NCBI GenBank assembly: GCA_902492545.1
Contig: CABULX010000091.1
Span: forward strand, 1 to 9,011
DNA: 9,011 bases
Reading direction: 5' to 3'
Source of the DNA: an uncultured Collinsella sp.
GTDB taxonomy: Bacteria; Actinomycetota; Coriobacteriia; Coriobacteriales; Coriobacteriaceae
The notes below the pieces were generated by a model. It saw only the letters and a program-made list of their open reading frames with translations, had not been told where the DNA came from and ran no database searches. The translations under genes and the position numbers were made by a program. Shown piece by piece: positions 1 to 6,310 of this stretch; positions within the stretch are counted from its first letter, which is position 1, and every line of letters starts with the position of its first letter.

Positions 1-106
1 TACAAAAGGGCATAGAGGGGGCTACCTATCGAGTCTTTGTCGCGAACAGATCATTAGCCAGAATTCCGTTCGCACGATATTGCTCTGGACCGACCGAGTT
101 TCTGCA
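1..106. other. Gene-free left edge
   Basis: I see no supportable coding region, RNA gene or clear promoter here. The short reading frames crossing this stretch run on into the palindrome at 107-258 and have no convincing ribosome binding site. With the palindrome and the ptsH leader, the first 395 bases form one long intergenic region. Confidence 0.6.
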
Positions 107-258
107 GCTTGCTCGCCCACAGGGGGCCGGGCGCGGCCAGTGAGATTTATCGCGAGTTCCGCACGAGCCGAAGAGCACTTAATGTGCTCTTCGTGCGAGC
201 AGGACTGTAGAGCAGGAAATCTCACTGGCCGCGCCCGGCCCCCTGTGGGCGAGCAAGC
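107..258. repeat. 152-base palindromic element with perfect 42-base arms
   Basis: Bases 107-148 and 217-258 are exact reverse complements over 42 bases. The arms are very GC-rich and begin GCTTGCTCGCCCAC on the left. The 68-base middle holds a second palindrome: 170-178 (GAAGAGCAC) pairs with 184-192 around a five-base TTAAT loop. Alternatively 172-178 pairs with 184-190 and 160-166 pairs with 191-197, leaving a left-side bulge at 167-171. As RNA or as a DNA cruciform this makes one long hairpin with an asymmetric internal loop (149-159 against 198-216). No target-site duplication is visible at the edges and no T-run follows. It may be a non-autonomous MITE or REP-like dispersed repeat, or a structural barrier between transcription units. 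The structure is seen directly; the nature of the element is inference. Confidence 0.9.
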
Positions 259-321
259 GGACGACAAACACATCTGTCCAACAATTCGTCCGAAACATAA
301 TGAAAAACCGTTTGATGTGAG

Positions 322-331
322 TTAATATAAA
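322..331 (+). promoter_or_regulatory. Candidate -10 region of the ptsH promoter
   Basis: An AT-rich run, TTAATATAAA, lies about 65 bases before the ptsH start and downstream of the large palindrome. It could supply a -10 box (TAATAT or TATAAA). I find no good -35 hexamer at the usual distance, so the exact promoter is uncertain. Confidence 0.25.
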
Positions 332-347
332 CAACGTCGTGAATCTG

Positions 348-373
348 ACTCCTGCCACATGCATGACAGGGGT
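348..373 (+). promoter_or_regulatory. Small hairpin in the ptsH leader
   Basis: ACTCCTG (348-354) can pair with CAGGGGT (367-373) as seven pairs including one T-G wobble, around a 12-base loop. The loop and adjoining bases contain the eight-base palindrome CATGCATG (358-365). It lies eight bases upstream of the AAAAAGGAG binding site of ptsH. It could be an operator, an mRNA stabiliser or chance; nothing in the window names a regulator for it. Confidence 0.3.
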
Positions 374-395
374 TAAACACAAAAAGGAGTCAATT

Positions 396-659
396 ATGGT
401 TTCTGAGAAGGCTACCCTCGTTAATCCTCAGGGTCTGCACATGCGTCCGGCTGGTCTGTTCGCCTCCACCATGGGCAAGTACGCCTGTGACGTGACGGTC
501 GTCACCCCCGAGAAGGAGGTCAACGGCAAGTCCCCGATGGCCCTCATGGCTGCTGGTATCCCCTGCGGCACCGAGGTCGAGGTCAAGTGTGACGGCGCTG
601 ACGAGGCCGAGGCTCTGGCTGCTGCCATCGAGCTCATCAAGAGCGGTCTTGGCGAGTAG
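396..659 (+). CDS. ptsH: Phosphocarrier protein HPr
   Basis: HPr is the small cytoplasmic carrier of the PEP:sugar phosphotransferase system. It takes phosphate from Enzyme I on a histidine and passes it to sugar-specific EIIA domains. The 87-residue length is normal. The phosphorylated His15 sits in the motif QGLHMRPAG (residues 12-20). The second conserved site, Ser46, lies in VNGKSPMALM; in Firmicutes this serine is the HPr kinase target, but here Pro47 replaces the usual hydrophobic residue. The ATG at 396 is chosen because AAGGAG lies six bases upstream and the protein then begins like other HPr proteins. An upstream in-frame start would add residues with no family counterpart. ptsI follows 130 bases downstream, separated by a terminator-like hairpin. 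Family assignment is firm. Confidence 0.97.
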   Translation: MVSEKATLVNPQGLHMRPAGLFASTMGKYACDVTVVTPEKEVNGKSPMALMAAGIPCGTEVEVKCDGADEAEALAAAIELIKSGLGE

Positions 660-704
660 AACTCAAACGGGTCGCATGTTGAACAACTAAGTTCATATTT
701 GGGG

Positions 705-740
705 GCGCAGTGACCTGTTGTAAGGTAACTGCGCTCTTTT
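705..740 (+). terminator. Terminator or attenuator between ptsH and ptsI
   Basis: GCGCAGT (705-711) pairs perfectly with ACTGCGC (728-734). After one mismatch the stem continues with ACCT (713-716) against AGGT (723-726), leaving a six-base loop. TCTTTT follows directly at 735-740. This is the form of an intrinsic terminator. Since ptsI starts only about 50 bases later with no obvious promoter between, partial read-through is likely. That would make more HPr than Enzyme I, as is usual in cells. Confidence 0.75.
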
Positions 741-792
741 GTCATGGATATGGCAAAACGCTTTATCACATGACACGGAGAGAGGAATGGGA

Positions 793-2496
793 ATGTATCA
801 GGGAGTCAACGCTTCCGAGGGCATCGGTATCGGCACCGTCATGGTCGCCGTCGATCCCGACTTGACGTTTGAGCCGCATGAGGTTGCTGATTCGGCAGCA
901 GAGAAGGAGCGCTATCAGTCCGCTCTTTCGGTCTTCTGCGAGAAGACCCAGGCTCAGGCCGACCACATGAAGGAGACGGTGGGCGAGGCCGAGGCCGAGA
1001 TCATGAGCGGACACATTGTCCTGGCTCAGGACCCGGGCATGACCGACGCCATCAACGCCGCCATTGACGGCGGTACCTGCGCCGAGCAGGCGCTCATGGA
1101 CACCTCGACCATGTTCGAGAACATGTTCCTGTCCATGGACGACGAGATGTTCCGTCTGCGCGCGGCCGACATCGCCGACATCCGCACCGGTATTCTGACC
1201 GAGCTGCTGGGCAAGGAGGTCGTCGACCTTTCCGTCCTGCCCGAGAACACCGTCGTTGTCGTGCACGACCTCACGCCGTCCATGACCGCCACGATCGATA
1301 AGGCCCACGTTGCCGGTATCGTCACCGAGACCGGTGGCCGCACGTCGCACTCCGCGATCATTGCGCGTGCCCTCGAGATCCCGGCTGTCCTTTCGGTTTC
1401 CAACAGCTGCACCGCGCTGCGCAACGGTATGACCGTCGTCGTCGACGGTGGCAAGGGTATCGTCGAGGCCGATCCCGACGAGGAGACGCTCGCTGCCTAC
1501 ACCGCCAAGGCCGAGGCCTTCGCTGCCGAGAAGGCAGCCCTCGAGGCCTTCCGTGGCAAGCCGTCCGTGACTGCCGATGGCATCAAGAAGATCATCGCCT
1601 GCAACATCGGTAACCCCGATGACGTGCCCAACGCGCTCGATCACGACGCCGAGGCCATCGGTCTGTTCCGCTCCGAGTTCCTGTTCATGGACTCTGCCGA
1701 GCTTCCTTCCGAGGAGGAGCAGTTCAACGCCTACCGTAAGGTCGCCAGCGCGCTCAAGGGTGCTCCGGTCATCATCCGTACGCTCGATGTGGGTGGCGAC
1801 AAGGAGATTCCGTATCTGCATATGGTCAAGGAAGACAACCCCTTCATGGGCTTCCGCGCCGTGCGTTACTGCCTGGCCAATCCCGACCAGTACAAGGTCC
1901 AGCTCCGCGCTCTGCTGCGCGCTAGCGCCTTCGGTGACGTCAAGATTATGATCCCGCTCGTCACCTGCGTCGAGGAGGTCTTGGCTGTCAAGGAGCTCGT
2001 CGAGCAGTGCAAGGCCGAGCTGACCGAAGAGGGTCGCAAGTTCAACGAGAACATCGAGGTCGGCATCATGGTCGAGACGCCTGCCGCTTCGCTGCTCGCA
2101 GACCGTCTTGCCGAGGTTGCCGACTTCTTCTCCATCGGCACCAACGACCTGATCGGCTACACCATGTGCGCCGACCGTGGCAACGACACCATCTCCAACC
2201 TGTACCAGGTGTACTATCCCGCCGTGCTCCGCTCGCTCAAGAACATCATCGAGAGCGGCGTGAAGGCCGGCATCATGGTCGGTATGTGCGGCGAGGCCGC
2301 TGCCGATCCGCTGCTCGAGCCGCTGCTGATCAGCTGGGGCCTGGAGGAGTTCTCGATGAGCGCTCCGTCGATCCTGCGCGCCCGCAAGACCATCAGCCAG
2401 TGGACCAAGGCCGAGTGCGACGAGCTCGCCGAGAAGGCGCTCGCCTGCAACACCGCCGCCGAGGTCAAGGCACTGCTCGAGTCCGCAGCTCGCTAA
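793..2496 (+). CDS. ptsI: PTS Enzyme I (PEP-protein phosphotransferase)
   Basis: Enzyme I autophosphorylates from phosphoenolpyruvate and transfers the phosphate to HPr, the first step of all PTS sugar uptake. It acts in the cytoplasm as a dimer. From the start used here it is 567 aa, close to the family norm. The N-terminal HPr-binding and phosphohistidine part carries GGRTSHSAIIARA, with His186 as the phosphorylated residue. The C-terminal PEP-binding barrel shows LDVGGDKEIPYL, NPFMGFRAVRY, MVETPAA, FFSIGTNDL (Asn451-Asp452) and the catalytic cysteine in GMCGEAAADP (Cys499). These positions run a constant three residues behind the E. coli numbering. One oddity is Gly455 where most family members have Gln in NDLxQYT. 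Two starts are possible: ATG 793, with GAGG seven bases upstream, and ATG 787, with GGAG six bases upstream. I prefer 793 because MYQGVNASEGIGIG lines up with other Enzyme I N-termini; 787 would add two residues. Confidence 0.97.
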   Translation: MYQGVNASEGIGIGTVMVAVDPDLTFEPHEVADSAAEKERYQSALSVFCEKTQAQADHMKETVGEAEAEIMSGHIVLAQDPGMTDAINAAIDGGTCAEQALMDTSTMFENMFLSMDDEMFRLRAADIADIRTGILTELLGKEVVDLSVLPENTVVVVHDLTPSMTATIDKAHVAGIVTETGGRTSHSAIIARALEIPAVLSVSNSCTALRNGMTVVVDGGKGIVEADPDEETLAAYTAKAEAFAAEKAALEAFRGKPSVTADGIKKIIACNIGNPDDVPNALDHDAEAIGLFRSEFLFMDSAELPSEEEQFNAYRKVASALKGAPVIIRTLDVGGDKEIPYLHMVKEDNPFMGFRAVRYCLANPDQYKVQLRALLRASAFGDVKIMIPLVTCVEEVLAVKELVEQCKAELTEEGRKFNENIEVGIMVETPAASLLADRLAEVADFFSIGTNDLIGYTMCADRGNDTISNLYQVYYPAVLRSLKNIIESGVKAGIMVGMCGEAAADPLLEPLLISWGLEEFSMSAPSILRARKTISQWTKAECDELAEKALACNTAAEVKALLESAAR

Positions 2497-2513
2497 TTTG
2501 GTATCAGAGGTAA

Positions 2514-2546
2514 CCGCGTGGTTGGAATGGGCCGGCCACGCGGCCC
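2514..2546 (+). promoter_or_regulatory. Mutually exclusive hairpins between ptsI and the first pfkB gene
   Basis: CCGCGTGG (2514-2521) is a perfect complement of CCACGCGG (2536-2543). An overlapping alternative pairs GGGCCG (2529-2534) with CGGCCC (2541-2546). Both use 2541-2543, so only one can form. No T-run follows, so this is not an intrinsic terminator. CCCT (2544-2547) could also pair weakly with AGGG of the ribosome binding site (2557-2560). It may protect the mRNA or tune translation of the kinase gene; a regulatory role is inference. Confidence 0.4.
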
Positions 2547-2570
2547 TCACATATACAGGGGGTACTGTAA

Positions 2571-3503
2571 ATGTTCTACACGCTAACCGCTAACCCGGCT
2601 GTCGACATGACGGTTTCGAGTTCTCCGCTCGAGCCCGACGAGAACGTCCGCACCGGTTCGGCCAGCTACACGGCTAACGGCAAGGGCCTCGACGTGTCTT
2701 TCGCCTTTAAGAAGATGGGCGTCGACACCGTCGCGCTCGGCTTCTTCGCTGGCTTCACGGGCAAGTTCATCGTCGAGGAGGTCATGAACCTGGGTTGCCT
2801 CTGCCGCCCGGTCTGGACCGACGGTATCACGCGCATTAACACCTACGTCAACGATGGCCAGCACGAGTACGGCATCCTGAACCCGGGTGCTCCGATCACG
2901 CCGCAGCACCAGGAGGAGCTCTACAACATCCTGGACACCGCGGGCGATCTCGAGTGCCTGATCGTTTCCGGCTCCGTTCCTCCCAAAGCTACGCCTGACT
3001 TCCTGGCTAAGGTCATGGAGCACGCTCAGGCTCGTGGCGCCGACGTCGTCCTGGACCTGTCCTCCGACAAGCTCAAGGAGCTCGCTCACAAGAAGCCTCT
3101 GCTCATCAAGCCGAACCATCACGAGATGAAGGCCATCTTCGGCGTGCCGGTCGACACCGACGACGAGGTCCGCGTTGCCATGAAGATGGCTCACGACGCT
3201 GGCGTTCAGAACGTGCTGCTCACCCGTGGTAGCCGCGGCGACGCTTACTTCTCCAACGGCGAGGACATCTGGTACGCCAAGCGTGAGTTCAACATCAAGC
3301 TGGTTTCTTCTGTCTGCGCCGGCGACTGCACCCTCGCTGCGTTCCTGCACAAGTGGTACAGGGATCGCGACAACGTCGAGGAGGCCATGAAGCTCGCTAT
3401 GGCCACCGGCGCCAACGTTGCCGAGTCCGTCGGCATCGGCGACTTCGGTCACGTCGACGAGTACAGCAAGCGCGTTGCTGTCCGCAAGCTCGATCGTCAG
3501 TAA
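2571..3503 (+). CDS. PfkB-family sugar-phosphate kinase, 1-phosphofructokinase type (copy 1)
   Basis: This belongs to the FruK/LacC group of PfkB kinases, which phosphorylate fructose 1-phosphate, tagatose 6-phosphate or similar sugars with ATP. It is 310 aa, normal for the group. Visible landmarks are TLTANPAVD at the N-terminus (Asp12), the sugar-binding loop NGKGLDV (residues 36-42), TDGITRIN, SGSVPP, LLIKPNHHEM and the catalytic CAGDC with Asp252. Three signatures differ from the usual family form: Asp41 in place of Asn in GKGxN, RGSRGDA (219-225) in place of LGxxGA, and Cys253 in place of Ser after GAGD. The general base Asp252 is kept, so activity is plausible, but substrate or ATP handling may differ. 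The start has AGGGGGT seven bases upstream. It lies 74 bases after ptsI with no terminator between, so co-transcription is likely. The exact substrate cannot be read from the sequence. Confidence 0.88.
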   Translation: MFYTLTANPAVDMTVSSSPLEPDENVRTGSASYTANGKGLDVSFAFKKMGVDTVALGFFAGFTGKFIVEEVMNLGCLCRPVWTDGITRINTYVNDGQHEYGILNPGAPITPQHQEELYNILDTAGDLECLIVSGSVPPKATPDFLAKVMEHAQARGADVVLDLSSDKLKELAHKKPLLIKPNHHEMKAIFGVPVDTDDEVRVAMKMAHDAGVQNVLLTRGSRGDAYFSNGEDIWYAKREFNIKLVSSVCAGDCTLAAFLHKWYRDRDNVEEAMKLAMATGANVAESVGIGDFGHVDEYSKRVAVRKLDRQ

Positions 3504-3531
3504 TCGAAACGCGACATATTCGTGCGCATGT

Positions 3532-3562
3532 GGCGCCCCGGTTTCGGCTGGGGCGCCTTTTT
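3532..3562 (+). terminator. Intrinsic terminator after the first pfkB gene
   Basis: GGCGCCCC (3532-3539) pairs perfectly with GGGGCGCC (3550-3557) around a ten-base loop and is followed by TTTTT (3558-3562). It lies 28 bases after the stop codon and should close the ptsH-ptsI-pfkB transcript. Confidence 0.93.
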
Positions 3563-3651
3563 GTTCCGCCGCGGGGGAGAGGTGTCCCGCCGTACTTCAT
3601 CGCTTCCACACCGTTCGCCGAGTTGTCCTAGCCTTTTACCGATGCGTGGAA

Positions 3652-3657
3652 TATACT
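3652..3657 (+). promoter_or_regulatory. Candidate -10 box for the second pfkB gene
   Basis: TATACT lies 34 bases before the start codon, downstream of the preceding terminator, where a promoter is required. No convincing -35 hexamer sits 16-18 bases upstream; TTGTCC (3623-3628) is 23 bases away, which is too far for a standard promoter. The -10 call therefore rests on hexamer match and position alone. Confidence 0.4.
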
Positions 3658-3691
3658 TTCATTAACACGTTGCTTCGTGAAAGGAACATTC

Positions 3692-4624
3692 ATGATTTAC
3701 ACGCTCACTGCAAATCCCGCCATTGACTACAACATCGCCTGCGACGGCCTTACTGCCAATACCGTCACGCGTACCCGCAATGCCGTCTACACGCCCAACG
3801 GCAAGGGCCTCAACGTCTCGTTTACGCTTGACCACTATGGTGTCGACACCACGATCCTGGGTTTCTTCGCCGGCTTCTCGGGTGAGTTTATCGTTAAGGG
3901 CGCCGAGGCCCTGGGCGTGCCCGTCAAGCCCGTGTGGACCGACGGTATTACGCGCGTCAATGTGTTCCTCAACGCCGGTCCCGACACCGAGTACAACATG
4001 GTCAATGCCGGTGCCGCCATCAATGAGGCCAACGAGCAGGAGATGTTTGAACTTATCGATTCGCTCGATGACATGACCTGCCTGGTCATCAGCGGCTCGC
4101 TGCCTCCCAACACTTCCGAGGGCTTCTTGGCCGAGGTCCTGCGCCGTGTCAAGGCCAAGGGGGCCGAGTTCGTCCTCGACATCTCGAGCCATCAGCTGGC
4201 AGACCTCATTGCTCTGGAGCCACTGCTGATCAAGCCCAATGACGACGAGCTGCTTGACATCTTTGGCATCAAGGTGAGCGGTGGCGACGACGAGTCCGTC
4301 AAGGGCGCTATGGCCGAGCTGCACGCCAAGGGCGCCAAGAACGTGCTGCTGACCCTTGGTGGCGCCGGTGCGTACTTCTCCAACGGCGAGCATATTTGGT
4401 TTGCCAACCGCACCTTCGACGTCAAGCTGCTGTCGACTGTGTGCGCCGGCGATTCCTCGCTCGCTGCCTTCCTGTCCGTGTGGCACGACGCCCCCGAGCG
4501 CGTCGAGGACGCCCTGCGCCTTTCGATGGCCACTGGCGCCAACGTGGTCGAGTGCCCCGGTCTGGGTGATTTTGCCAAGGTGGACGAATATAAGAAGCAC
4601 ATCGAGGTTCGCCAGGTCTGCTAG
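3692..4624 (+). CDS. PfkB-family sugar-phosphate kinase, 1-phosphofructokinase type (copy 2)
   Basis: This is a second FruK/LacC-type PfkB kinase, also exactly 310 aa and plainly a paralogue of the gene before it. Over the first 94 residues I count 52 identities by eye. It keeps signatures that copy 1 has altered: NGKGLNV with Asn41, LTLGGAGAYFS in the ATP-binding region, and CAGDS with catalytic Asp254 followed by Ser. Other landmarks are TLTANPAID, TDGITRVN, SGSLPP and LLIKPNDDEL. It is therefore the better candidate for standard 1-phosphofructokinase or tagatose-6-phosphate kinase activity. The ATG at 3692 is chosen because AAGGAA lies about five bases upstream and the protein then aligns end to end with copy 1. 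A GTG at 3677 would add five residues and overlap that binding site. It has terminators on both sides and so is transcribed separately from ptsHI. Confidence 0.9.
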   Translation: MIYTLTANPAIDYNIACDGLTANTVTRTRNAVYTPNGKGLNVSFTLDHYGVDTTILGFFAGFSGEFIVKGAEALGVPVKPVWTDGITRVNVFLNAGPDTEYNMVNAGAAINEANEQEMFELIDSLDDMTCLVISGSLPPNTSEGFLAEVLRRVKAKGAEFVLDISSHQLADLIALEPLLIKPNDDELLDIFGIKVSGGDDESVKGAMAELHAKGAKNVLLTLGGAGAYFSNGEHIWFANRTFDVKLLSTVCAGDSSLAAFLSVWHDAPERVEDALRLSMATGANVVECPGLGDFAKVDEYKKHIEVRQVC

Positions 4625-4657
4625 TTCCGGCACCTTGTCTGAATAGTTTGATTATTT

Positions 4658-4691
4658 CGCATCCGTCTTAGACTAGGACGGATGCGTTTTT
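4658..4691 (+). terminator. Intrinsic terminator after the second pfkB gene
   Basis: CGCATCCGTC (4658-4667) pairs perfectly over ten bases with GACGGATGCG (4677-4686), with a nine-base loop and a TTTTT run at 4687-4691. It starts 34 bases after the stop codon. Confidence 0.95.
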
Positions 4692-4788
4692 GTTTATCGG
4701 ACTTGCGTGTGCAGTGGAGGCTGTTTCTTGCTAGACTTCTTGCAGACGCAATCGATAGCCAATTTGATAGTCGCAGGAGGCCATAGGC

Positions 4789-6183
4789 ATGTGCAATGTT
4801 TCGCTCAACGGTACTCAACCGTCCGATGCGTCCCTGCGCGTCCTGCGCGCGCTTGAGGCGGCTGGTCTTGAGGCTTGGTACGTGGGCGGTTGGGTGCGCG
4901 ACGCCCTGATGGGGTACCCCAGCCACGATGTTGATATGTGCTGTAGCGGCCTGTGGCAGGAGTCCAAAGCGGCGCTCGAGGCCGCCGGCATCGCGGTTGT
5001 GGAGTCGGGCATTAAATTTGGCGGAATCACGGCTATTTCCGATGGCGAGCGTATCGAGGTCACCACGTACCGTCTGGATGGCTTTTACACCGATGGTCGT
5101 CATCCCCAGAGTGTGGAGCGTGCCGCCTCGCTCGAGGACGATCTGGCGCGCCGCGACTTTACCGTCAATGCCATGGCCTGGCATCCCGAGCGCGGGCTTG
5201 TCGACCGCTACGACGGCCAGGGTGACTTGGAGCGCAAGCTGATTCGCGCTGTCGGCGATCCCAAGCGTCGCTTTAACGAGGACGCCCTGCGCATGCTGCG
5301 TGCGGTGCGCTTTGCCTGCCGTCTGGACTTTATGATTGAGCCCGAGACCAAGCGTGCGCTTGCCGAGTGCGCGCCGCTGCTCGATGCCGTGGCGCGTGAG
5401 CGTGTGGGTATTGAGCTCGAGGGCATTCTTTCGACCGGTCATGGGGGAGACGCGATGCTTCGCTATCCCGAGCTCATCTGTGCCGCTGTGCCCGAGTTGG
5501 CAGCGGGTCGTGGGTTTGATCAGCGCAGTGTCTATCATGCGTTTAACGTCTACGTGCATATCGCCCGTGTGCTGACGGTGGCGGGGGAGCTCGCGCTGTG
5601 TGACGGCGTCGCGCCCTCGTCGAGCCTTATGTGGGCGGCGTTTTTGCACGATGTGTCCAAGCCCGAGTGCTTCACGGTCGACCATGCCGGTAGCGGACAC
5701 TTCTACGGTCATCCCGAGCTCGGCGCCAAGAAGGCGCGCGTCATTATGGATCGCCTGGCGCTCTCGCACGACTTGGTGCGCGACGTGTGCCTGCTCATCA
5801 AATACCATGACAAGCCGCTGCGCCCCGAGCGCTCCTGTCTGCTCAATATGATGCGCGCGCTTTCGGGTGAGGGCGTCGACACGGCCCGCCTGATTGACGA
5901 GCTCATGGACCTTAAGCGTGCCGACACACTTGGCAAGGCCCCGTCGTGCTTCTATTACGTTGAGACGATTGAGGAGATGCGCGCGATGGCGCACGAGCTG
6001 CTGAGGGCGGGGGAGCCCTATACGCTCAAGATGCTCGCCATCAACGGCGGCGACTTGATCCGTGCTGGAGTCAAGCCCGGGCCGGAACTGGGGCAGCTTC
6101 TCAACTCCGCCCTCGACGCCGTGATCGAAGACGATATTCCCAACGAGCGCGAAGCTCTTTTGGTTCATCTCAACTTGAATTAG
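4789..6183 (+). CDS. cca: CCA tRNA nucleotidyltransferase (class II, HD domain)
   Basis: This enzyme adds or repairs the 3'-terminal CCA of tRNAs using CTP and ATP without a nucleic-acid template. The 464 aa protein opens with the class II nucleotidyltransferase head: YVGGWVRDALMG, then the metal-binding pair Asp47 and Asp49 in HDVDMCC. RRDFTVNAMA follows near residue 121, then DPKRRFNEDALRMLRAVRFA, the nucleotide-selecting and RNA-binding neck. A C-terminal HD-type domain shows FLHDVSKPE (His287-Asp288) and a later KYHDKP. The usual Thr after DxDxx is Cys here, a mild deviation. Some related enzymes only add the final A or only CC; motifs do not exclude this, so the full CCA role is the likeliest reading. 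The start has CAGGAGG eight bases upstream. The gene stands alone between terminators, just before two tRNA-Glu genes. Confidence 0.93.
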   Translation: MCNVSLNGTQPSDASLRVLRALEAAGLEAWYVGGWVRDALMGYPSHDVDMCCSGLWQESKAALEAAGIAVVESGIKFGGITAISDGERIEVTTYRLDGFYTDGRHPQSVERAASLEDDLARRDFTVNAMAWHPERGLVDRYDGQGDLERKLIRAVGDPKRRFNEDALRMLRAVRFACRLDFMIEPETKRALAECAPLLDAVARERVGIELEGILSTGHGGDAMLRYPELICAAVPELAAGRGFDQRSVYHAFNVYVHIARVLTVAGELALCDGVAPSSSLMWAAFLHDVSKPECFTVDHAGSGHFYGHPELGAKKARVIMDRLALSHDLVRDVCLLIKYHDKPLRPERSCLLNMMRALSGEGVDTARLIDELMDLKRADTLGKAPSCFYYVETIEEMRAMAHELLRAGEPYTLKMLAINGGDLIRAGVKPGPELGQLLNSALDAVIEDDIPNEREALLVHLNLN

Positions 6184-6202
6184 CTACCAAGTTTACCTGC
6201 GT

Positions 6203-6249
6203 ATTCCATAACCTGCCGACAATTTTTCGGCAATTTGGAATTTCTTCTT
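6203..6249 (+). terminator. Probable terminator after cca
   Basis: TGCCGA (6214-6219) pairs with TCGGCA (6227-6232), and an outer stem ATTCCA (6203-6208) pairs with TGGAAT (6236-6241) across a small internal loop. The T-rich TTCTTCTT follows. It is weaker than the other terminators here and its tail overlaps the -35 box of the tRNA promoter. Confidence 0.55.
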
Positions 6250-6276
6250 GCGCTGACGTTTTTTGTCCCGTAATAT
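6248..6276 (+). promoter_or_regulatory. Promoter of the tRNA-Glu pair
   Basis: TTGCGC (6248-6253) and TAATAT (6271-6276) are separated by exactly 17 bases, the standard vegetative spacing. Transcription would begin near 6283, about 28 bases before the first tRNA. This is the best-formed promoter in the window. Confidence 0.7.
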
Positions 6277-6310
6277 ATTTCCTCGCAGCACGGCAGTGCA
6301 GATGTCATGT

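Noticed and set aside
107..258. Invertible promoter or phase-variation switch
   Set aside because: Inverted repeats could support inversion, but the 68-base middle has no promoter-like boxes and no recombinase gene is in the window.
22..325. Short open frames on both strands sharing the peptide motif SPTGGRARPVRF
   Set aside because: Both strands encode the same motif only because the DNA is a palindrome; neither frame has a credible start signal.
766..2550. Long - strand open frame (594 codons) opposite ptsI
   Set aside because: It is an antisense shadow of a GC-rich gene with strong third-base bias; the + strand protein has all Enzyme I motifs and the - strand translation is low-complexity without a family.
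2497..2570. Intrinsic terminator between ptsI and the first pfkB gene
   Set aside because: The hairpin is strong, but the following bases are CCTCACATATAC, with no T-run.
3563..3691. Riboswitch or small RNA in the leader of the second pfkB gene
   Set aside because: Only a weak GCGGG/CCCGC pairing is visible and no known riboswitch core is recognised.
3662..4633. Long - strand open frame opposite the second pfkB gene
   Set aside because: Same antisense artefact; the + strand carries clear kinase motifs, a ribosome binding site and a terminator in the right place.
4621..6168. Long - strand open frame (515 codons) opposite cca
   Set aside because: Shadow of cca; no binding site or recognisable domain, and it would run through the terminator at 4658-4691.
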